64,000 nt of DNA from Chloroflexota bacterium (GCA_014584575.1 JACTMP010000077.1:1-64000), one strand, 5' to 3'; shown: positions 43,100 through 51,858, counted from the first letter of the stretch. Notes: a model not told the origin generated them from the letters alone. Program-made: numbers and translations.

Positions 43100-43975
43100 T
43101 CAGGCGCGGATCAACGCACGCAGCCGCCGCAAGTTTTCCACGTCCATGTCCATTTCGTTGCCGGCGGCGTCTTTTTCCGTCTTCGGCGTTTCCAGGTGGG
43201 CGGCGTGGTTTGCCCAGCGGGGGTCATTAACAAAATTGGCAAACCCTTCGCGGCCAATATGCCCATCGCCGATATGTTCGTGCCGGTCTTTGCGCGAACC
43301 GAGTTCATGCTGGCTGTCGTTGAAATGGAAACATTTAATCCACTCCAGCCCTATTACCCGGTCAAACTCGGCCATCGTTTGGGCATAGGCGGCGGGGGTG
43401 CGAATGTCGTAACCGGCGGCAAAAACGTGGCAGGTGTCAAAACAGACGCCCAACCGTTCGTGGCGGTCGGCGCCATCCAGCATGGCGGCCAGATGCTCAA
43501 AGGCACGTCCCAGATTGGTGCCCTGCCCGGCCATGGTTTCCAGACAGATGGTGACGTTTGGGGCGGACACGGCCGTGTCCAACACCAATCGCCGCAATGC
43601 CCGCACAATCTGGGCAATGCCCGTCGCCTCATCCCCCTCCATGTAGGAGCCGGGATGGAAGGTGAGCAAGGGAATGTCAAAAGCAGCGGCGCGCTCCACT
43701 TCGTCGCGCAACGCCTGGTAAGACTTTTCCCACAACGCTTCGTCCGGGGAGCCGATGTTGATCAGGTAGCTGGCGTGGACGGCGACGGGGAAGATGTGGC
43801 TGTATTCAGCCTGCGCCTGCCGGTATTTTTCTACGTCGGGCGGCGTAATGGGTTTGGCCGCCCATTGCCGGTTGCTCTTGGTAAAAACCAGCATGGAGTC
43901 GCAGCCCGCCTCATGGCCGCGTTTGAATGCTTCGTGCAGCCCACCGGCTGCGCTCATATGTGCGCCTAATCGCAT
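43100..43975 (-). CDS. nfo: Endonuclease IV
   Basis: 291 residues, AP endonuclease family 2. Zinc ligands in the usual places: MRLGAHMSAAGGLHEAF, VHASYLINIGSPDE, LETMAGQGTNLG, CFDTCHVFAAGYDI, HFNDSQHELGSRKDRHEHIG, and LETPK. It cuts the backbone at abasic sites in base-excision repair. The upstream hairpin at 43987 and the small beta-flower gene precede it. Confidence 0.95.
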   Translation of the reverse strand: MRLGAHMSAAGGLHEAFKRGHEAGCDSMLVFTKSNRQWAAKPITPPDVEKYRQAQAEYSHIFPVAVHASYLINIGSPDEALWEKSYQALRDEVERAAAFDIPLLTFHPGSYMEGDEATGIAQIVRALRRLVLDTAVSAPNVTICLETMAGQGTNLGRAFEHLAAMLDGADRHERLGVCFDTCHVFAAGYDIRTPAAYAQTMAEFDRVIGLEWIKCFHFNDSQHELGSRKDRHEHIGDGHIGREGFANFVNDPRWANHAAHLETPKTEKDAAGNEMDMDVENLRRLRALIRA

Positions 43976-43986
43976 ATGTTCTCCTG

Positions 43987-44015
43987 TGTAGCGAGATTTG
44001 GAAAATCGCGCTACA
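43987..44015. repeat. GTAGCGCGATTT-type hairpin
   Basis: TGTAGCGAGATTT and AAATCGCGCTACA form a 13-bp stem with one mismatch. The arm resembles the enolase leader hairpin (29060). Confidence 0.6.
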
Positions 44016-44235
44016 GATCATATTCTGACGGCCGTTCCCCACCCAAATAACCTATCGTTTCCGCACCATCTATCGAATAAACGCCATCGCCGGTCAACCG
44101 CCACATGCGGTTACCCGCCAGGTCGAGAACGTAATCCCCTTCAATATGACCTGTTAACTCACCTTCCAGGGTATACACATTCTGTCCCTGCACATAAGCA
44201 AACTGTTCACCTTTCCGATCTACTATACCGCGCAT
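44011..44235 (-). CDS. Small 4-fold beta-flower-like protein
   Basis: 74 residues with an internal four-fold pattern of short strands: GEQFAYVQGQNVYTLEGELT, GHIEGDYVLDLAGNRMWRLT, GDGVYSIDGAETIGYLGG. This matches the 4-fold beta-flower design of small proteins often found near secretion or toxin genes; role unknown. An uncertain family assignment, but repeat structure and codon use support a real gene. Confidence 0.65.
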   Translation of the reverse strand: MRGIVDRKGEQFAYVQGQNVYTLEGELTGHIEGDYVLDLAGNRMWRLTGDGVYSIDGAETIGYLGGERPSEYDL

Positions 44236-44248
44236 GATATTCCCCCTA

Positions 44249-44328
44249 GTCGGTAATCGGTAAACGGTAATCGGTTATCGGCCTCAAACAACGATTACCG
44301 ATAGTTGCTTACCGATTACTGCTTCATT
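44249..44328. repeat. CGGTAATCGG-type inverted repeat
   Basis: GGTAATCGG and GGTTATCGG units followed by inverted CGATTACCG units with a loop near CCTCAAACAACG. It covers the gap between the beta-flower and LysM genes. Confidence 0.65.
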
Positions 44329-45106
44329 CAACAGGTACTGTGAAAGTTGCGATGATATTGTCCTGTCCGTCGAGCAATGTTACCAGTTCACCTGGTTCCC
44401 AGACCGCTTCGGTGCGACCCCAATAGATGTCGGTGGCGCCATCACGCCCGGCGCCGGTGTGGAAGAGGACGCCCGCACCATCGCCAAAAAGCGTTACCTG
44501 CTTGAAGGTGTAGACGTGGTTTTGTAAATCCACGATCTTCCAACCAAGCAAAGCGATGGCGCTGCTGCCGCTGTTGACAATTTGTACGGCTTCATTGTTG
44601 ATGTCGCCAGGGGCGATCACGGCCGTAATCTCCACCACCGCCTCACTCCCTTCTGTCACCGTAATGGTGGCTGCCGGGATAGGCGTGGGCGAGGTAACTG
44701 GTGTGGGTTCCGGCGGCGGCGGGGTGGCGGTTGCCAATCCACCTACCGGAATGACTAACTGGTCGCCTACCGAGAGAAAATTGGGATTGGCAATGTTGTT
44801 GGCCACCACAATGTCATCCATGGGCACATCATAAATTTGGGCGATGGTCGCCAGCGTATCGCCTGCTCGGACCACATGCACCGGGGGGCCTTCCGGCTCC
44901 GCCGGCGCTTCGGGCGTATTGGTAACGGCCGAGATGAGAGAAGAGGGTGAAGGGGTGGCAAAAGAGGTATTGGCAACGGCCGTTTGCGCCACTAATGGGG
45001 CACTCTCTGCCTGCCGGTTGTCCCAGTAATAGAGAATCGCCAGCATCACCACGGCCGAGACCATGATGTTAATGAGAATAAACGGCAACATACGTCGAAC
45101 AGACAT
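44324..45106 (-). CDS. Membrane-anchored LysM protein with lamin-tail-like domain
   Basis: 260 residues. An N-terminal transmembrane anchor (LPFILINIMVSAVVMLAILY), a disordered linker, a LysM domain (about 80-122: VHVVRAGDTLATIAQIYDVP, NPNFLSVGDQLVIPVGG) that should bind peptidoglycan-like glycans, a Pro/Thr linker, and a C-terminal lamin-tail-like (LTD) beta-sandwich (EAVQIVNSGSSAIALLGWKI, then VYTFKQVTLFGDGAGVLFHT). It would attach at the cell surface. Divergent from the hydrolase gene at 45262. Confidence 0.88.
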   Translation of the reverse strand: MSVRRMLPFILINIMVSAVVMLAILYYWDNRQAESAPLVAQTAVANTSFATPSPSSLISAVTNTPEAPAEPEGPPVHVVRAGDTLATIAQIYDVPMDDIVVANNIANPNFLSVGDQLVIPVGGLATATPPPPEPTPVTSPTPIPAATITVTEGSEAVVEITAVIAPGDINNEAVQIVNSGSSAIALLGWKIVDLQNHVYTFKQVTLFGDGAGVLFHTGAGRDGATDIYWGRTEAVWEPGELVTLLDGQDNIIATFTVPVE

Positions 45107-45184
45107 TCCTTTCTCCTACCAGTTATTGTACCAAACCTCGTGGGACATGGCAGGTTTTTATACGCCGAGAGGCCTTAATCAATT

Positions 45185-45213
45185 TTGCCATCTGAGAACG
45201 AATGTTCTATAAT
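45185..45213 (+). promoter_or_regulatory. Consensus-like sigma70 promoter
   Basis: TTGCCA (45185-45190), a 17-nt spacer and a perfect TATAAT (45208-45213), 49 bp before the hydrolase start. Confidence 0.75.
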
Positions 45214-45261
45214 TAAATCTCTTCTTACCACTTACCTGCAAATTGAGGAGACCACAGAATT

Positions 45262-45918
45262 ATGACACAAAAACAACCCAATGGTTATCTGACCCTTCCC
45301 CCCACTGGAATTGGGCCGGGGGTTTTGGTGCTTCATGCCTGGTGGGGATTGAATGACACCATCAAGGCTTTTTGCACGCGGCTGGCCGAAGCCGGTTTTG
45401 TCGTTTTTGCTCCTGACCTGTATCACGGCCGTGTCGCCAGCACCATTCCCGACGCCGAAGCCCTTGTCAATGCGCTCGACGCCAACCATCTCCAGGCAAA
45501 GGCCGAAATCCTTGACGCGACCCGGTTTCTGCTTGAACAAGTTGAGCAGCCCGGTCGTGGCACGGCCGTGATTGGCTTTTCTCTTGGCGCTTATTACGCC
45601 CTGAACCTGGCCGCTGCCGATCCAGAACATATTCAGTCTGTCATCCTCTTTTATGGCGTCGGCGACGCGGACTTCAGCCGCTCCAACGCCGCCTACCTGG
45701 GCCATTTTGCCGAAAATGATGCCTATGAGTCGCTAGAAAATGTTGAATGGCTACAGGAGTCCCTAAAGAATGCCGGTCGCCCGGCAACGTTCCACACCTA
45801 CCCTGGCACAGGGCACTGGTTTTTTGAGCCAGACCGCGCAGATGCTTACAATCAGGCGGCGGCTGACCTGGCGTGGGAACGAACCCTTGCTTTCCTGAAG
45901 CGTTCCGTTACCACATGA
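45262..45918 (+). CDS. Dienelactone-hydrolase-family alpha/beta hydrolase
   Basis: 218 residues. GVLVLHAWWGLNDTIKAFCT (oxyanion strand), VVFAPDLYHGRVA, nucleophile elbow VIGFSLGAYYALNLAA with Ser instead of the Cys of true dienelactone hydrolases, acid in GHFAENDAYE, and His in TYPGTGHWFFEP. The Ser variant points to a general esterase-like member. GAGGAG is 11 nt before the ATG. Confidence 0.9.
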   Translation: MTQKQPNGYLTLPPTGIGPGVLVLHAWWGLNDTIKAFCTRLAEAGFVVFAPDLYHGRVASTIPDAEALVNALDANHLQAKAEILDATRFLLEQVEQPGRGTAVIGFSLGAYYALNLAAADPEHIQSVILFYGVGDADFSRSNAAYLGHFAENDAYESLENVEWLQESLKNAGRPATFHTYPGTGHWFFEPDRADAYNQAAADLAWERTLAFLKRSVTT

Positions 45919-45937
45919 ATTGCAAAAGGAGGTTCAA

Positions 45938-46134
45938 ATGGATGCACTGTGGAAAATAAGCCTGTGGCAACAGTTTGGGGCGGCGATTGACGATCTGGAA
46001 AATGCAGCACGCGCCGTTAATGCTCTAAAACATGCGCCATGTGGTCGGCCATGCGGCCCAGTTGAACCTGTATCTGGGCAAAACGTGGGATCAGCTCCCG
46101 TCTGGGTTACCCGGGCCGAAGAACAGGGCTGAGT
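45938..46134 (+). pseudogene. Decayed DinB-like gene
   Basis: From ATG 45938 (AAAGGAGG upstream) the frame reads MDALWKISLWQQFGAAIDDLENAAR, an N-terminal DinB helix, then loses the family pattern. From 46032 the +1 frame reads RHVVGHAAQLNLYLGKTWDQ, the later DinB helix with its metal-binding His. So an internal deletion and frameshift have joined two parts. The remnant overlaps the end of the VWA gene on the other strand. Confidence 0.6.
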
Positions 46135-47566
46135 GCGCCAGCCAGGCGGCCACTTCCTCCGTTACTATGCGCACAATGAGATCGTCCAGATTGGCCACAC
46201 TGTAATTGCTCACGGCAAATGTTGATTCGTCCGTATCACCATTATCAGGGGAATTGGCGGTGAGGAAGATGAAACGGCCGTGTGTCACCTGCGCCAACTG
46301 CCGGAAAATGTACTCTCCTTGCGCGTTCAGCCCGGTGCTGGCAATAGGATATATTTTGATACCGCGCCGGGCTGCCTGTTGCAAGAGGATGGTGTAATCA
46401 TCTTGCTCAGGGTAATCCAGGTGCGGTGGCGCATCGGCGATCAAAAAGATGAGGCTGATGCCATTTCCCTGCCCCCAATCTGCGTCGTGGAGGGCGCTGG
46501 CTAACCCGGCATGCAAATCTTCGGGATAGTCGCCACCGCCGCGCGCTTCAATAGTCACTAAGGCATCCAGAAATGGTTCCAATTCATCCGTAAAGGGGAA
46601 GGTGTTGACCAGGAAATCATCACCCCGGTCGCGGTAGGTGACAAAGCCAAAGCGGACATCGGGGCGGGCAGGCAAGGCGTCAATTTGCAAGGCAATGGCG
46701 ATCATGTTGTCTTTTAGCTGACGGATTTCGTCGTGCATACTGCCGGTGGCGTCTATCAAGAAGAGGATATACAGGGGCACGGCCGTGTCCACCTCCCGTT
46801 CCTGGCTAAACATCAGACGCCAATCTTGCCCGTCTCCGCCAATAGTGAGAGGGATAGAAACCATCTCCTCCCCTCTGGTAGCCGTGGCGATATATGAGCC
46901 AGTCTGTGAGCCATACATGCGTGGGAAAAACAAAACAGTGCCATCGCTGGTGGTACGCAGTTCCGTCACCGGTTCGTCATTCACCGTTATTTGCACCGGC
47001 ACACCGGGCATCGGCTGCCCTTGCACATCTACCACGCGAATGACATGCCGCTCATGCACGTCCAGCGGAATGATGTCTTCGGCCGTATATGAGCGAAGGT
47101 AAGCCAGATATTCCGCCCAATGTTGGTTGTCATCTACTTCGCCGGCCGTCAGGCGGCTGCTTTCAACCAGGGTGATATTCACGGCCGTGCCCGCCCGCAC
47201 GCCCTCCCCTACACTACCCGCCGCCACCAGCGCAGCCTCCCCACCCACTTTTGACCCGGTCATAGGCGTGGGCATGGGCACGGCGTCCCCCTCACTGTCT
47301 CTGGAAAAAGGGTAATCGCCCGGCTGCGTTTCCAATTCTTCAGGCGGCGCGGCCACTTCTGGCACGATCACCACTGTTTCTACCACCACCCGCGTCACCT
47401 CAACCTCGATGGTGGCCCCTTCTACCTCCACTGTCTCTACCACCGTCTCCGTCACCACGCGGGTGACTTCCACCACCTGTGGCTGGCGCTGTGAACAGGC
47501 CGCCAGCATAAGCAGCCCCACAAAAACTAGCCAGAAACTCCACCACTTTACTTTTCTCCGGTACAT
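46091..47566 (-). CDS. VWA-domain lipoprotein
   Basis: 491 residues. Lipoprotein signal (FVGLLMLAACS), then Val/Glu/Thr-rich coiled repeats (VVEVTRVVTETVVETVEVEG). A carboxypeptidase-regulatory-like Ig strand region (VRVVDVQGQPMPGVPVQITV) precedes a VWA domain at about 265-470 with a complete MIDAS: LYILFLIDATGSMHDEIRQL, Thr/Ser in VTYRDRGDD, and Asp in IFLIADAPP. VWA surface proteins bind metal-dependent ligands. A second VWA-like lipoprotein gene lies just upstream; both carry a PTPxTGxK motif after the linker. Confidence 0.88.
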   Translation of the reverse strand: MYRRKVKWWSFWLVFVGLLMLAACSQRQPQVVEVTRVVTETVVETVEVEGATIEVEVTRVVVETVVIVPEVAAPPEELETQPGDYPFSRDSEGDAVPMPTPMTGSKVGGEAALVAAGSVGEGVRAGTAVNITLVESSRLTAGEVDDNQHWAEYLAYLRSYTAEDIIPLDVHERHVIRVVDVQGQPMPGVPVQITVNDEPVTELRTTSDGTVLFFPRMYGSQTGSYIATATRGEEMVSIPLTIGGDGQDWRLMFSQEREVDTAVPLYILFLIDATGSMHDEIRQLKDNMIAIALQIDALPARPDVRFGFVTYRDRGDDFLVNTFPFTDELEPFLDALVTIEARGGGDYPEDLHAGLASALHDADWGQGNGISLIFLIADAPPHLDYPEQDDYTILLQQAARRGIKIYPIASTGLNAQGEYIFRQLAQVTHGRFIFLTANSPDNGDTDESTFAVSNYSVANLDDLIVRIVTEEVAAWLAHSALFFGPGNPDGS

Positions 47567-47597
47567 CCGTTTTCCTCCTGCATCAGCAACAGGCCCA

Positions 47598-48308
47598 TTA
47601 TGGCAATGGCATGGTTGAATCAGCGGCGATAATGCTGGTGATGGCGGCGCTTAGCTCACCAGGTGTTGGTCCATCGGGCAGCAGCAAGACACGGCCGTTC
47701 CCCATCTCCGCCACTTCCGCCCAATCAGCCGACTCAGCCGTTGTCAGTATGTAAAGGCGCATGTTTTGGGACACGGCCGTTGCCGCCAGCGATAGCATCT
47801 CTTCGTCCGGCGGCGTCGTTCCCTCAACCAGCAGCAAAATCAGGCGCGGCGTGCTACCCGCTCGCCAGCCGGGCAGTTGCAAACCGGCAGCTAAAGCGGC
47901 GGGCAAAGTGATCGCTGTTTGCGCCGGAGCATTGGGCACGGCCGTCGCTTCTGCCACATCCGCCGCAAAATCAAAGCTCCCGGCCAGATCACTATCACCA
48001 TACAAAACCAGGGCAAAGTGGGCATTGGGCAGCGCCAACTGCGTAGAAACGGTGATCAGGTCTACGGCCGTTATCACCGAAGATGGCGCAATAACCAGAA
48101 TATCTGGCGTCAGCGTCGTGACATTGGCGCGGGTGGGCAATGCTTTGGCGCCGGTGATGGGTGTGGGCAGAATGTCGCCAACCGATTCGCTGCCCGTTGC
48201 TTCCACATCACCAGACCCTTCTCCTCCACCACAGGCCGCCAGCACCAGGAGCAGGAAAAGGGTCACGGCCGTGAACGCGCCATTGCGCGCGCCAAACTGT
48301 TTCTGCAT
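47598..48308 (-). CDS. Lipoprotein with divergent VWA-like domain
   Basis: 236 residues from ATG 48308. Lipoprotein signal (LFLLLVLAACGGG), a linker containing LPTPITGAKALPTR, then a Rossmann-like fold resembling VWA (DILVIAPSSVITAVDLITVS, LILLLVEGTTPPDEEM, NGRVLLLPDGPTPGELSAAI) but without the DxSxS metal site. It probably forms a surface pair with the VWA protein downstream (32-bp gap). GGAGG precedes the start. Confidence 0.7.
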   Translation of the reverse strand: MQKQFGARNGAFTAVTLFLLLVLAACGGGEGSGDVEATGSESVGDILPTPITGAKALPTRANVTTLTPDILVIAPSSVITAVDLITVSTQLALPNAHFALVLYGDSDLAGSFDFAADVAEATAVPNAPAQTAITLPAALAAGLQLPGWRAGSTPRLILLLVEGTTPPDEEMLSLAATAVSQNMRLYILTTAESADWAEVAEMGNGRVLLLPDGPTPGELSAAITSIIAADSTMPLP

Positions 48309-48469
48309 CATATCCTCCATCATACAACATCAGCAGATCGAAGCAGAGTTCGCATCTGAGGATGCGAACCGGTGGGCATCCTCAGATGCCCACTCCTCCC
48401 ATTTTGATCTACTGAATATGTTTCCTAAACGCCTCTACAGGGCTGCCAGTTCCCCCCATCGCCAATCAA

Positions 48470-48619
48470 GGGTGATTGCATACTCCCGAAAAGGGCAGAT
48501 AAATCTGCACCAACAAAAGGCAAAGTCGGCCTTCGCCGACTGGAACCCAGCCCACGAAAGTGGGCTTTGCTGTTTGTAGCCGCGATTTCAATCGCCGGGA
48601 ATGGAGGATGCAATCGCCC
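48470..48619. mobile_element. MITE-like element, copy 3
   Basis: 150 bp, the same orientation as copy 2. Left end GGGTGATTGCATACTC, right end GATGCAATCGCCC. Internal stems are kept, with a GNRA-type loop AGCCCAC-GAAA-GTGGGCT. It lies 56 bp before the N-ATPase beta start, so it may carry or separate the operon promoter. Confidence 0.85.
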
Positions 48620-48675
48620 TCAATCAACAACCGGACAAAAGGGCAGAAAGAGCCATTTCTGGTATACTCCGCCCC

Positions 48676-50079
48676 ATGACGCAGCGGCAAGAGGCGCAGT
48701 CTGCCCTCAATGCAGGCACGGTCGTAGCCATACGCGGCAGTGTGGTAGACGCGCAATTTCCACAATCCCTCCCCAAATTGTACCAGCGGTTGGTCGCCGA
48801 TGGCCCCAACGGGCCAATTGTCATTGAAGTGGTGGCCCACCTGGATGGGTAGCGTGTGCGCGGCGTAGCCCTGACGCCCACACAAGGGTTGGCACGGGGG
48901 ACGCCGATTATGGATGAGGCACGGCCGTTGCAAGTCCCCGTTGGCCCCCACATCCTCGGCCGTGTCTTCAACGTCTTCGGTGAAACCCTGGACAACCAGG
49001 AACCGATCACCGGCGGCGAATGGCGCGCCATCCACCAACCCGCCATCCCCCTACACCAACGCGCGGTGCAATCCGAAATCTTCACCACCGGCATCAAAGC
49101 CATTGACGTATTGGCGCCCCTGGAACGCGGCGGCCGCGCCGGCCTGTTTGGCGGCGCAGGGGTGGGCAAAACCGTGCTCATCACCGAACTCATCCACAAC
49201 GTCGTCGGCCAATACGAAGGCGTCAGCCTCTTCTGTGGCATTGGCGAACGCAGCCGCGAAGCCGAGGAACTGTACCGGGAGATGAAAGAGGCGGGTGTGC
49301 TGGAAAACACCGTTATGATATTCGGCCAGATGAACGAGCCGCCCGGCGCGCGCTTCCGCGTCGGGCACGCCGCCCTGACCATGGCCGAATATTTCCGGGA
49401 CGACGCCCAACAAGACGTGCTGCTGCTGATTGACAACATCTTCCGCTTCATCCAGGCCGGATCAGAAGTTTCCGGCTTGATGGGGCAAATCCCTTCCCGC
49501 GTCGGTTACCAGCCCACCCTGGCCACAGAACTGGCCGAATTGCAAGAACGTATCTGCAACACGGCCACCGGGGCCATTACGTCGGTGCAGGCGGTGTATG
49601 TGCCCGCCGATGACTTCACCGACCCGGCAGCCATCCACACGTTTGGCTACCTGACCGCCTCCATTGTCCTCTCGCGCAAGCGGGCCAGCGAGGGACTGTA
49701 CCCGGCCATAGACCCGCTGCAATCTGGTTCCAAGATGCTGTCGCCACGTATTGTGGGCGAGCGCCATTACCAGATTGCCCAGGAAATTCGCCGCACGTTG
49801 GCTGGCTATGAGGAGCTAAAAGACATCATCGCCATGTTGGGGCTGGAAGAGTTGTCGCCAGAAGACCGGCGCATTGTGGCGCGGGCGCGGCGGCTGGAAC
49901 GTTTCCTGACCCAGCCTTTTTTTACTACGGAACAATTCACCGGCATGAACGGCAAACTGGTCTCCCTGGCCGAGGCGTTGGATGGCTGCGAGCGCATCCT
50001 GCACGACGAGTTCGCCGATTACCCGGAGCAGGCGCTCTATATGATTGGCCCCATCAGCGAAGCGGAGACAAAAAGATGA
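48676..50079 (+). CDS. atpD: N-type ATPase beta subunit, interrupted by in-frame TAG
   Basis: 468 codons. The N-terminal barrel (VVAIRGSVVDAQFPQSLPKL, IVIEVVAHLDG) is followed at codon 59 (48850-48852) by TAG. The frame then continues without shift into RVRGVALTPTQGLARGTPIM, the P-loop GLFGGAGVGKTVLITELIHN, the catalytic Glu in GERSREAEELYREM, and FIQAGSEVSGLMGQIPSRVG. Everything on both sides matches the N-ATPase beta family, so the TAG is a point change, a sequencing error or is read through. A GTG at 48856 could restart, but that would leave out the barrel. Neighbouring genes use TAG as a true stop. The product hydrolyses or makes ATP at the alpha/beta interface. Overlaps atpC by ATGA. Confidence 0.9.
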
Positions 50080-50453
50080 TTTTGAAGGTGCTGCTGCCCA
50101 AGGCCGTGCTGCTGGAACAGCCGGTACGTAAAGTGGTGGCCGAGGGGCATAATGGCTCGTTTTGCCTGCTGCCGCGCCACATTGATTTTGTCTCTGCGTT
50201 GGCGCCAGGCTTGCTGGCTTATGAAACCGAGGCGGGTGAGGAGGCTTTTCTGGCCATTGACGAAGGTATTTTGGTGAAGTGTGGCCCGGAAGTGCTGGTC
50301 TCCACCCGTAATGCGGCCCAGGGGGCTGACCTGGGGCAGCTTCAATCGCTCATCCGGGAGCAGTTTGCGGAACTGGATGAACGGGAGCGGCAGACGCGCT
50401 CGGCGCTGGCGAAAATTGAGGCGGATTTTGTCCGTCGCTTTTTGGAGTTATAG
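50076..50453 (+). CDS. atpC: N-type ATPase epsilon subunit
   Basis: 125 residues: beta-sandwich (LKVLLPKAVLLEQPVRKVVA, GSFCLLPRHIDFVSALAPGL) and a C-terminal helical hairpin (LIREQFAELDERERQTRSAL). It couples the rotor to the ring and can inhibit hydrolysis. Start overlaps the beta stop, as typical in this operon. Confidence 0.93.
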   Translation: MILKVLLPKAVLLEQPVRKVVAEGHNGSFCLLPRHIDFVSALAPGLLAYETEAGEEAFLAIDEGILVKCGPEVLVSTRNAAQGADLGQLQSLIREQFAELDERERQTRSALAKIEADFVRRFLEL

Positions 50454-50455
50454 GG

Positions 50456-50803
50456 ATGATGGACGAGGGTGACGGCCGTAGCCCCCACCATGACCTGGAA
50501 CGGCGCATTGCCCGCAAGGAACAGCGCAAATTGTGGGCGCGCCGCCATGAAAAAGAGCGCGTCTGGTTTGGTCTGGGCATGTTCGGCATTGTTGGCTGGT
50601 CTGTCACCATTCCCACCCTGCTCGGTCTGGCGCTGGGCCTGTGGATTGACACCAATTGGCCCGGCCGTTTCTCCTGGACGTTGATGCTACTGATTGGCGG
50701 CGTCCTGCTTGGCTGCTGGAACGCCTGGTATTGGATCAGCAAGGAACAAATGCGTATTGAGCAAGAACGGGCGGAACTACCGCCGGAGGAAACAGACGAG
50801 TAG
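50456..50803 (+). CDS. atpQ: AtpQ, N-ATPase-specific membrane protein
   Basis: 115 residues with an acidic/basic N-terminal helix and two transmembrane segments (FGLGMFGIVGWSVTIPTLLG and FSWTLMLLIGGVLLGCWNAW), related to AtpI/AtpZ. The name follows the N-ATPase operon order DCQRBEFAG. AtpQ and AtpR are thought to help ring assembly or ion transport. The exact activity is unproven. Confidence 0.88.
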   Translation: MMDEGDGRSPHHDLERRIARKEQRKLWARRHEKERVWFGLGMFGIVGWSVTIPTLLGLALGLWIDTNWPGRFSWTLMLLIGGVLLGCWNAWYWISKEQMRIEQERAELPPEETDE

Positions 50804-50804
50804 C

Positions 50805-51089
50805 ATGAGCGGCCCTCAATTATTACTCAGCTTTCTGGTGGGCATTCTGGGCGGCGGCCTCTATTTTGGCGGCCTGTGGTACACCGTGCGCCATCTGCCC
50901 GCCGCCCGCCGCCCGGCGCTGCTGCTCATCGGCAGCTACTTGCTGCGGCTTATTCTGCTGCTGGTTGCCATTATCCTGCTGGCGGGCAACCATTGGAGCA
51001 CTATGCTCAGCGCCCTGGCGGGTATTATCCTGGCTCGCACGCTGCTGATCCGGCGCTGGGGGCCGAAAAACGTGATAGGTGATGCGTGA
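50805..51089 (+). CDS. atpR: AtpR, N-ATPase-specific membrane protein
   Basis: 94 residues from ATG 50805, 1 nt after the AtpQ stop. Three transmembrane segments (LLLSFLVGILGGGLYFGGLW, LLIGSYLLRLILLLVAIILL, TMLSALAGIILARTLL) with a conserved Arg in the second. AtpR is present only in N-ATPase operons. Its stop lies inside a GTGATGCGTGA repeat. Confidence 0.88.
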   Translation: MSGPQLLLSFLVGILGGGLYFGGLWYTVRHLPAARRPALLLIGSYLLRLILLLVAIILLAGNHWSTMLSALAGIILARTLLIRRWGPKNVIGDA

Positions 51090-51125
51090 CTCGTGATCTC
51101 ACGCATCACGCATCACGCATCATAT
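51078..51125. repeat. GTGATGCGTGA-type inverted repeat inside the operon
   Basis: Direct GTGATGCGTGACTCGTGAT then inverted CACGCATCACGCATCACGC, forming a hairpin between atpR and atpB. It could lower downstream expression or protect the RNA. Confidence 0.65.
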
Positions 51126-51156
51126 TGAACTGAAGGTCTCACAATCATGTAATCAT

Positions 51157-51858
51157 ATGGAAATCAGTCCCGACATCACCACCTATTGGACATATGGCCC
51201 TTTCAAGCTGAACGCGACCATTGTTTATACCTGGCTGACAATGGCGCTGCTGGTGGGTGTCTCCTGGTTGGTAACGCGCAACCTGACCAGCGACGAACAA
51301 TTGACACGCGGCCAAAACCTGTTGGAGGTGCTGGTGCAGGCGCTATACGACCAGATTGGCGAGATCAGCCAGCAGCGGCCAGAGCGTTACCTGCCCTTTA
51401 TCGGCACCCTGTTTATCTTTATCGCCACATCTAACCTGCTGGCGATTGTGCCCGGCTACCGGCCACCCACCGGCTCGCTCTCCACCACAACGGCGCTGGC
51501 GCTCTGTGTTTTTATCGCCGTACCGCTGTATGGCGTCTCCCACCTGGGCTGGAAAACGTACCTGAAACAATATACACGGCCCACGCCCATCATGCTGCCC
51601 TTCAACATCATTGGAGAACTATCCCGCACGCTGGCGCTGGCCGTGCGCCTGTTTGGCAACGTGATGAGCGGCTCGATGATTGTGGCCGTGTTGATTGCCA
51701 TTGCGCCGCTCTTTTTTCCAATTGTGATGCAGTTATTTGGGCTGGTCACCGGCCTGATTCAAGCCTATATTTTTGCCGTCCTGGCAATGGTCTACATTGC
51801 CTCGGCCACACAGGTACAGGGGGAGACACGGCCGTTGCCAGACGATACAAACCCGTGA
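51157..51858 (+). CDS. atpB: N-type ATPase subunit a
   Basis: 233 residues with five to six transmembrane helices. The essential Arg is in ELSRTLALAVRLFGNVMSGS. Other conserved text: FIFIATSNLLAIVPGYRPPT, GLIQAYIFAVLAMVYIASAT. It forms the ion half-channels against the c ring. Translation start ATG 51157 has only a weak ribosome site. The repeat at 51078 separates it from atpR. Confidence 0.93.
   Translation: MEISPDITTYWTYGPFKLNATIVYTWLTMALLVGVSWLVTRNLTSDEQLTRGQNLLEVLVQALYDQIGEISQQRPERYLPFIGTLFIFIATSNLLAIVPGYRPPTGSLSTTTALALCVFIAVPLYGVSHLGWKTYLKQYTRPTPIMLPFNIIGELSRTLALAVRLFGNVMSGSMIVAVLIAIAPLFFPIVMQLFGLVTGLIQAYIFAVLAMVYIASATQVQGETRPLPDDTNP

Noticed and set aside
48663..48668. TATACT as the -10 box of the N-ATPase operon
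   Set aside because: Only 8 bp from the start codon and with no -35-like hexamer at 16-18 bp; too weak to list as a promoter.
48676..50079. Genome-wide amber recoding (pyrrolysine or suppressor) to explain the TAG in atpD
   Set aside because: Adjacent genes end naturally with TAG and no other in-frame TAG was seen in conserved genes of the window.
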